64,000 bases of DNA from Streblospio benedicti (Eukaryota > Annelida > Polychaeta > Spionida > Spionidae), in assembly GCA_019095985.1 (NCBI GenBank), contig CM032668.1:19921299-19985298 (forward strand), in the 5' to 3' direction. The notes beneath the pieces are model-generated. The model searched no databases, had not been told where the DNA came from, and saw nothing but the letters and a program-made list of their open reading frames with translations. Every line of letters starts with the position of its first letter. The first letter of the stretch is position 1. Of this stretch, positions 56,086 through 64,000 are shown piece after piece. The position numbers and the translations under genes were made by a program.

Positions 56086-59000
56086 GTCGGTTTTGTAAGT
56101 GATGTGTTTTTTTCTCTTCTGCATGAGGGATGGTTGCTAAGTAGAGCTAATTGCCTAATTTGCAAAAGACTTTTGCTTATTCTAACTGCAACTACCTACT
56201 GTTCACAGTTCAAAGCACTCTATCTAGGAAGACAACTTCCGACAGCATTTGTCCAAAAAGTTCATTACGGTGTATACATGTTTTGGATTAGAAAAGAATT
56301 AAGGGCCCATTAAGGTCCACGATAATGTCTGATAAAGAGATGATCAGTGGAAAACAATCTTGTCGAAGAAGTCGTCTTCTTAGTGGGTTTTCTGCATGCT
56401 TATTTTCACCAGAGTTGTCACAAATATTCAAGTACTTTATTGCAATTCAATTTTCAATCCTTAAAGATTGGAATTGACAATTAGCATCTGAATAAATTTT
56501 AAGTATTTTTTAACTTTTCAAAAATTGATTAATTTTTGTAATGGACTTAAAGTTGAAATTAGTTTGTAATTGACCTCTAAGTGACTTAACATCTTACATG
56601 ATAATTACAATTCATTTTGTAGTTTATTAACACAGGTAAATAATCTATATAAATAGTAAATAGTCTGTCTTTGGTTTATATCTACATGTATGACAACCAG
56701 TTAGCATTGCATGTGTATGCTTGTGCCACCAGACATATACTTGTTATCTACCTATCCCTGTGAACGACCTGACAAGTGTATACTTTTTTTCATGTTTTTT
56801 ATGATTGTCACTGCTGCTAGGATAACATACTATATTTACTTATCTTGTAAATCGAAAGAGCTGCTCATTAATCCTAGTTCTTGGTTGTTCTGTGCTTAGA
56901 TTATCACCATTGTAATAGAGCATTGTAAGCAAAATATCAACAAAGGTGATTGTCTAATTGATCTCCCTTAACTGTTTTTTGTGCTGTCAGTATTAATGTC
57001 TGTGTCAGCAAGTATCATATTAACCCTTGTTTAGTTTAAAGATAGATAAATAATTAGAACTCTTCTAAGCAGATCTTTCATGAAGATGAGCAATTTGCTC
57101 TGCATTATGATAATGGAATATGAATTTTTAAAATTTTGATGTGTTTGACTTTTTGTCATAGTAAGTGGGCAACCGGCGTTATAGTATTTGACAACAAAAT
57201 GGCGTAATTATTATTGAGAATCAAGTTGCAATTAAATTGTAAAATAATGAATTTCAGTAGGTAATTGTTATTGAAACTTCGTCTGTACAGCTGTAGCAGT
57301 CATTGAAATAAAGTCAGAGCATGATAGTATTTGTAATTGAATTTCAAAATTTGTGATTTACCCCAAGTCGGATTGGATTATGGTGATAATATTTGCTAGC
57401 TATTAGAAGCAGTGTTCTGCTTTACTAAAAAATTTCCCCCTTTCCGATGCTATTTACATGTACATGTATATGTAGCAAATACACACCTGCACCTATTTTT
57501 GGCTTATTCAATTCACAAGCTATTGAAAATAAACCCTCATTCAAATAGTCCATTATACATTGAGCATTTCCAAAGGTCTAAACCAACCAGATCGTAGGGA
57601 CAATTTTGGATCATATATCAATCATTACATTCTAGGTACTGGTATTGTAACTGGGGCTTACTTGGTATATATAAAATTTGATTTTAGATTTTGTAATATT
57701 GGGTTTAGTGGTAGATCTATGTTGAGAGTACCCCATCCATAACACCTACTGGTAAATGTATTTGTTTCATTCATTAGGGATATATCTATAAAGTTTCCCA
57801 TTTGAACTATTCATCCCAGGTTAATTCCAAACCTTATTCATTACATGGCAGATCCCGGATTTCTTACAAGGGGTTCTCGAAAAATAAGTCCTGAAGATCC
57901 TAACGGGGTAGGAGGTAAGTCAACCAAGAAACCTAAAGCCTCGTCCTTTTTCCCAACCCACTTGTTTGATATGACACTTCAGCTGTGTATTTGCATTCAA
58001 TTACGATTCCTTCTTGGGAATCTTAACTCTTCTGCTTTATTAGCTGCCGGTTTACTGTATGCATAATTTGTAAGATAAATTACAATTTCTTTGCAATTTT
58101 TTGTTTCAGAAATTGCAGGAACAGTAGAAGAAAAGTTATAAGAGAAGTCACTTGGCATCTTGCGAAAAAATGTACAAGGAACTTTCATCTTTCTTTTACA
58201 TGGAACTTTTACAATGTTTTTTTCCATTTGTTCACTTACTTCTGAGCAGAGCTGTACTACAAAAAACAGCATATGTTATTTATGACAGTCTCTCTTGTCT
58301 AATATTCAATGTTATGCAGTTTGAAATATGGACAAATATACCTTTTTTATAACGCAATGGATATTAGATTTTATTGCAATAGTATATTTACACTTGCGAT
58401 TGCAATTTAGCATATTATTACTTTTACAATATGTTTTACACCTTCTGTTACTATTTAAACTAATGTCATAGGTTTTTATGTATGTCAATGATCAAAGAAT
58501 ATCTTATTTTGTGAATTTTGTACATATGATTTTTAATCAAATATATATATTTCATGTAATAATTTGCTGTTTTCTTTATGATCTTAACTAGTTCTTTGAG
58601 CATCGCCGCACCACACAAAACTAATACTTGAACCATTACGTAAAAGTTAATTGGAGCCAAGATATTGGTTTATTTTACATTCAGTGCAACTAAACATATA
58701 CATTGTACATGTAGATCCCTGCAAATTGCAACTACATGTTCAAGCATAGTCCACAGGTTATTACTATGCAATCTATTTTAAGTTGCTTTTAAACGTCTTA
58801 GCTATGACAGCAAATCCTATTGCTTAGGTACATTTTCCACTTAGTGATTATATCAACAGATAAACAACTCATTTTCAGAAATTCTAGCATGTTCTTAAAA
58901 GTCCACAGACAGCTTAATACATGTATACTATCATTTTCAGAAATTCTATCATGTTCTTTACAGTCCACAGACAGCTTAATACATGTATAATATAATAGTA

Positions 59001-59675
59001 AAATACACAAACGTTGGCCCAATGGTGAAACCAAATCATTAATTACTCATAGGTACAAGCACAACATGTTTATTTTTACATGATTCCACCAAACAAGCAA
59101 AAATTCACCAATAAAAACATAGTGCAAATGTATTTACATGCATAAGGTCAATTATGTATAAAGTATTTCTATTCATATACATTTACAAAATACAAATAAC
59201 AGCAATGATGCTTTACTAGAATAGTAATAACTAACTCTAGTTGAGAAGTAAAGAACACCTTATTTTATATAGTTTCACATCATACACATATTTATATATA
59301 GAAAAATTCTGTATTAAACATTGTTAAATACTGAATATCCCTTGCATCTGAATATATCATAATATAATGTACAGGTTTTGTGTAATGCATTTTTAAAGAC
59401 AAAAGTGGGTACAATTATTTGTCAATATTAGTATACATATATACATTTGACTGAAACTATCTCCATACTTGTATCAAGAGAACAAAAACTTTTTTTAACT
59501 ACAATATCTTATAACAAACAAATATTTTGTAGGATTTTTTAAATGTACATACATACCCAACTTAATTAAATGAAAAAATATTCCTTGCATTATTTATCAT
59601 TCATTGTAATGCAAAATATTTTAGTTTCGATTATTTATTCTGCCTTAAAACATATTTTTTTGATGTATAATATAC
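56086..59675. other. Gene-free stretch between two convergent genes
   Basis: The plus-strand membrane-protein gene and the minus-strand CUB-LDLa gene converge here, so both 3' untranslated regions should lie at its ends. AT-rich, several AATAAA strings (for example near 57308). GGCAGATCCCGGATT at 57847 may be another scrap of the GGCAGATC element. No coding region is supported. Confidence 0.4.
58871..58994 (+). repeat. Two-copy tandem repeat, period 62 bp
   Basis: ATTTTCAGAAATTCTAGCAT and ATTTTCAGAAATTCTATCAT begin two nearly identical units that both run on to CCACAGACAGCTTAATACAT and GTATA. Confidence 0.9.
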
Positions 59676-62600
59676 TTAGTCAGAGTCAGAGTCATGATCA
59701 TTCTCTGGATGAACTTTTCCATTTTTCTTTTTCGTGAAAATAACAACAGCAATCTATACAAGAAAATACAAGAGTTAGTATTTTTGCAAGTGTGCATCAT
59801 TTTATTATGGTTCACCCTCTGTAAACTGTTACAAGTAATGTATCCAAATTGCACCTTTTGCGTTGCTGTACACCCTTTCACTGTACCAATACAATTATGT
59901 ATACCGGTAGTTATTTTGAAGATTGGCAGCATCCTTGGGTGTTCAATAGAATTTTCTTTCACCAACATTTAAGATGCACTTCAATAATACAGTTCAACGT
60001 TTGTACATTTTAAATATGTCTTTTAGAAATGTATGCTAATGATACAAAAAGTAGCAAAAATAATTTTATTGAAGAAACTGACTATTTTGCATTCAAATTG
60101 ATTTGTGTATATCATTCAAATATTCAAGATGCAAGGAATACATGTACACAGTGACAGATGTATCAAGGCATACATTTTCAACATAGCGTTGAAAACAAAT
60201 GCCTGAATGAACTCATGATCAAAGAAAGAGATGTCCAAAATATGCATTTTCAAGATACACTACTTGAAACGGCAGTAACAGTTTACATATGGTGTTATGT
60301 TTGTTCTTGAGAAACATTCGTTTTTTGCAAAGATGAATGTGATGAAAACTTTTCTGACATGTAATCATTTTCAGGTGCAACTCGCGCCTTTTTCTTTTTT
60401 AAGACAACAACCCAGACAACCTATTCAAGGAAATGCAAAAATTAGCAACTTATCAAAGGAAATGCGAAAATTAGCAAATTCGAAAAAGTAATTTTTTTGA
60501 TAGGTCATACATTTGCAATCTTCATGGATATGGATATGGTATTAATAAAATTCATAGAAACTAAGTCATGGATTGGCCCACCAGTAGTTCACATATATGT
60601 GCTTGAGAATATTCTGGACTCAATTTTACTCTCACTGTTCTTGCAAGCAAGCTCCTACCACTGTATTGATATAGCTTGGTAGGAGCTTACTTGCAAGAAC
60701 AGTGAGAATAAAATTGAATTCACAAGCAAACTTGTGAAAAATATATGTACAGTTGTTCACAGAATCACAGACCTTAACACGGCTGAAACTTAGACCTCCC
60801 AAAAATTTCCGTCCTAAGATGGGATACAAACCCACGACCTCTAGGTTGAGATGATATCTGACCAAGTATGTAGGCTGGGGGTTACAGAGACATTGGTTCG
60901 TCCGAGTAACCTTTTGACAGCCTGAGTCCGTCACATGAATAACTGTATATATATTTCGGTTCGTCAGAGTAACTTTTTAATAGCCCGCTGCTTGGGATGA
61001 TGGTATTATTCTGGTCTCACAACCTTGGGGTCGTGAGTTCAAGTCCCGTTAGGGCCACTTGATAGAGTCAAATGGAAGCTATGTCTTCAGCTATGCCCAT
61101 ACAGTGGTAGGAGCTTGCTTGCAAGAACATTGAAAGTAAAATAGAATTCACAAGCGAACTTGGGAAAATATATATATTCATAATATAATGGACTACGCTG
61201 CAGCAAAGCAGAGTATATATTGTGGATGTGCAGGGGGTGGGCGATTATAGTGTTTTGGGATGAATTTACAACAATAAAGAAAACCAAACCCATCCCCTTT
61301 TTAGAAAAAAAAAGATAAATAAAATATTTCAAAGTACATACCACAACCAACAGTGTTATACCGATTGCTACACCAGCAATAATAGCAAGCACATAGTATA
61401 TGTTAAACGTGAAGATCTTCGCAATAAAAAGTTGAGCAGCTGTGCATATCACCTGTTAAAGTATAATTATTATGTTATGTCAGAAAGACTCACATCAATG
61501 CAATCAGAAAATGATTTTAAAAAACTCATCTGAAACAGATCACGAAAATTATAAATCCAACTGTCAGTATTGTAAGTTCATCGATGAGCTACATGTACTT
61601 CAGTGGCATGTTGTTTATTAAAACAATATCACAAGGACTGCTTTAAGAACGTACTGTTTCAAATTACTATATAACAAAATAGTCCATTGGCCAAAATAAT
61701 TAATTTTACCTCATCACTCAAATCATCACAATGGTAGAGACCATCGCATTGGAAATTTCGAGGCATGCACTGCCTTTCATTTGCACAGGAATATTCATGA
61801 CTTCTACAAACTGCAATAAAAATCGAACGTGCTTCATAAAATCATTTTTATATGATGAAAAATCATACATAAAATGTACAAATCTTTGATATGGAAATTT
61901 GTGAGTTTTTACTAGCAAAATGGTTATTACAATTAGACATTGTACTAATCATTGTTTGGTGATAAAGACTGCATTATACTATATCATGCAAAAGTTCAGG
62001 GCAACGAATTATGCTAAGTCACAGGTTGTTGTTAACAAATTAGGTAAAAAATATTTATCAAGACTGATGTCTTTTTAAGATCATAATATCTCCCTTCTAA
62101 ACATTGGCATTTGATAGATAGACTCAAATTCTTGTAATCATTGAATATGAAATAATGAGTTGAACTTATATCAACAATATTAACATAATGCGCCAATGAC
62201 CTGGTGTAAATGAGTTGACTGAGCAGTACAGCCCCTGGATAGTAGACTATTTATTTGCATATATAGGTATATATAACAATGTATCTATTACCATTAGAAT
62301 TCTTTACGTTGAAGAAAAATAGTGTGAAGCCAGTGTTGGTGATGTCATCGTCATTCTTTTTGAAAATCAGTTGCAATTTATCTCCAGTCGTCTCTACAAT
62401 AGCCGCTGCAAATAAAATCAAGAGTATTGACAAAATGATGAAAGTGCAATGCTAGCTCTAAGAAATCAGTTCATTAGAGCATTTCACAGTGAGCCCAACT
62501 TAAAATAAAAGATCCTCAGGTGTGCAAAAATGCGTTTTGGCAACAGATTGTTGACAGAAAATTATTTACAAAACTTTATTTAGCTTCATTTTTGATATTA

Positions 62601-63364
62601 GGACCTCTAGAGTGGGACGCACAGGCTCCATTTGTACATATGAACTCACTGTGCACCAAGCATAATGGGTGGATGGGTTTTAATACTATTATATATAGAA
62701 AGGGTAACCAACAGGCACAGATACCACGTGCGAGCCCTTGTTTTTGTGTGATTTTGATTGGCTGGATTAAGATTGATTTGCATGGAGGATTATTTTTTAT
62801 TTGATTTAATCATGTCAATAAAGACAGCCACGAGTGTGGGTTTTGAACTGCCTCACAGCAGGTAAAGTTTATCGGTTGCTGTCATGTGAACCTATGGGAT
62901 TTTTGCCTACGTGCGACCATGTATTCACATCTGACAATATTGCTTCTTGTGTTATTGGCTGGTTTCATCCGTGGTTTATCATGTCATGAATTTTATCATG
63001 TCCATGTACTATTTCATCAACTAGACCTATTTGGATGACCAGATTTGTCTGAGTGCACAAAACACATCATATTGCTTTGATCAAAATATTTTTGCATTAA
63101 CTTTTAAAATTTGATGATGAATCATGGCAAACAGTAATTAGTAAAAGTAAGTCTTACTTTTATTCAAAAGTAAGCAACAAATATTACCTTTCTGTTTATC
63201 AGCATAACTTCTATTCGAACAAGCCATGAAATAAGATCCCAAAACTTGTTTCGTGTCAATGTCTGAGAGTATTAATTTATCACACTCCTTATCACAATCG
63301 CTCTGTATTTCATCGCAATCAGCAAAAAATCCTTTCAGAACTGCTCTCATGACATACCCTGGAC
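59676..63364 (-). CDS. CUB-LDLa single-pass membrane protein with alternative tails (partial)
   Basis: Minus-strand exons: 63364-63188, 62405-62292, 61812-61709 (limits approximate by a base), 61452-61342, then either 60420-60295 or 59753-59676. The first two encode most of a CUB domain (GPGYVMRAVLKGFFADCD, KLILSD, LGSYFMACSN, DKLQLIFKKNDD, GFTLFFFNV). The third plus the start of the fourth make one LDL-receptor class A module with all six cysteines and the calcium motif CDDLSDE. The fourth carries the membrane helix (YYVLAIIAGVAIGITLLVV). Both tail exons follow in the same phase: IAVVIFTKKKNGKVHPENDHDSDSD with stop, or VVWVVVLKKKKARVAPENDY, MSEKFSSHSSLQKTNVSQEQT with stop. The 5' part lies beyond the window or was not recognised after 63364. 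Extracellular adhesion or receptor role is inferred from the domains only. Confidence 0.85.
60618..60717. repeat. Hairpin repeat (GCAAGCAAGCTCCTACCA)
   Basis: Left arm TCACTGTTCTTGCAAGCAAG with CTCCTACCA, right arm TGGTAGGAGCTTACTTGCAA with GAACAGTGAG, loop of about 17 bases. A third copy of the arm sits at 61105-61180 together with the following AATTCACAAGCGAACTT sequence. Confidence 0.8.
60800..60890 (-). repeat. tRNA-like SINE, antisense
   Basis: On the minus strand, a B-box-like GGTTTGTATCCC after ACCTAGAGGTCGTG, the same layout as the plus-strand copies at 60975 and 63565. Degenerate. Confidence 0.5.
60975..61180 (+). repeat. tRNA-like SINE joined to hairpin arm
   Basis: GATGATGGTATTATTCTGG, TCTCACAACCTTGGGGTCGT and GAGTTCAAGTCCC give a tRNA-like core, followed by GAAGCTATGTCTTCAGCTAT and then the TGGTAGGAGCTTGCTTGCAA arm seen at 60618-60717. 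The same order occurs at 63565-63745. Confidence 0.7.
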
Positions 63365-63469
63365 CTATAAATATCAAAGAAAATTATAGTAGAAATTGTC
63401 TACAAATCAAAATGGTACTATGTATATGTGTTTCCCAGTGCTTGCGGATACATTTTCAAACTTCTCTCT

Positions 63470-63745
63470 CCCACGTCATTAGCAAGCATATTTCTACCAA
63501 TGATAGATATAGCTGACGACAGGTTTTACAACCCAAGCTTCCATTTAACTATGTATATATATACCAAGCTTGATATGATGGTATCATTCTGGTCTCACAA
63601 CCTTGGAGTCGTGATTTCGAGTCCCGCCCATGATATAGTGAAAGGGAAGCTTAGGGTTGTAAAACCTGTCTTCAGCTATATCTATCGTTGGTAGAAATAT
63701 GCTTGCTAAAGACGTGAGAGAGAAAAGTTTGAAAAACAAAATGGT
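63470..63745. mobile_element. Fold-back element with a tRNA-like core
   Basis: Left arm AAACTTCTCTCTCCCACGTC, AAGCATATTTCTACCAATGA and GACAGGTTTTACAACCC is mirrored on the right by GGGTTGTAAAACCTGTC, GTTGGTAGAAATATGCTTGC and GACGTGAGAGAG. Between the arms is the tRNA-like GATGGTATCATTCTGG, CACAACCTTGGAGTCGTG, TTCGAGTCCC. Whole element about 275 bp, upstream of the first recognised CUB exon. Confidence 0.75.
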
Positions 63746-64000
63746 ACTAGTATGATCCTTGAACAATCAACATGCATTGAATTGCATTCTTAGTACAGAC
63801 AAATATCATGGACCAGGGGCATGGAAGGAGTACCTATCCTATAGTCCGAGAAGGGTATATGTGTTGTCAGGATGGGCAAATTTTTTAGAGTTACTTGTCC
63901 TATGGACCTGCATTCTCAGTCACCCCAGACATCAGTTTCAATTGCTTTTTGTATCTACATGATGTTTGTAGATTTGGACAAGTAAACCTTAGTTCGGACA
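63746..64000. other. No gene recognised
   Basis: Probably intron or upstream sequence of the CUB-LDLa gene. No exon with CUB character could be read on the minus strand here. Confidence 0.35.

Overview
The window is animal (metazoan) nuclear DNA: AT-rich, with intron-split genes bounded by GT...AG, gene-sized introns, tRNA-derived SINEs, LINE fragments and many short inverted-repeat (MITE-like) elements. The gene set (insulin-degrading enzyme, ADO-type thiol dioxygenases, POGLUT1, a Pol mu/TdT-type polymerase, a TspO-like multipass membrane protein, a CUB/LDLa membrane protein) fits a marine invertebrate. A deuterostome or lophotrochozoan is likely, because family X polymerases of the mu/TdT type are missing from flies and nematodes. 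I cannot name the species from sequence alone.

Layout. 1-147: 3' tail of an unrecognised plus-strand coding sequence. 1143-3303 (minus): the first recognisable exons of insulin-degrading enzyme, running off the left side. 3.4-9.9 kb: gene-free, with a diverged ~145-bp tandem array and MITEs. 9.9-12.3 kb (minus): two intronless ADO paralogues in tandem. 14.4-14.8 kb (minus): an exon of an unknown low-complexity nuclear-looking protein. 15.1-17.9 kb: a FoldBack-type element whose inverted ends are 32-bp minisatellites and whose middle holds a second large palindrome. 20.5-22.4 kb: a tandem array interrupted by a GC-ended inverted-repeat element. 23.0-24.3 kb (minus): intronless POGLUT1 with an HDEL tail. 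26.6-29.0 kb: a gene of a multicopy invertebrate family of unknown function, split into two divergent halves around an inverted duplication. 32.5-40.1 kb (plus): a complete 12-exon Pol mu/TdT-like gene. 41.7-56.1 kb (plus): a 7-exon TspO-like membrane protein whose introns are full of MITEs and LINE fragments. 59.7-63.4 kb (minus): the 3' part of a CUB-LDLa-transmembrane gene with two alternative cytoplasmic-tail exons.

The genes do not form one pathway; this is an ordinary eukaryotic neighbourhood. The most interesting signals are structural: the split inverted gene, the minisatellite FoldBack element, two splice acceptors apparently supplied by copies of one repeat, and the duplicated tail exon of the CUB-LDLa protein. 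No retrovirus-like or Polinton-like element was recognised. Exon limits below come from reading frames, splice consensus and remembered protein families; no search or transcript data were available.
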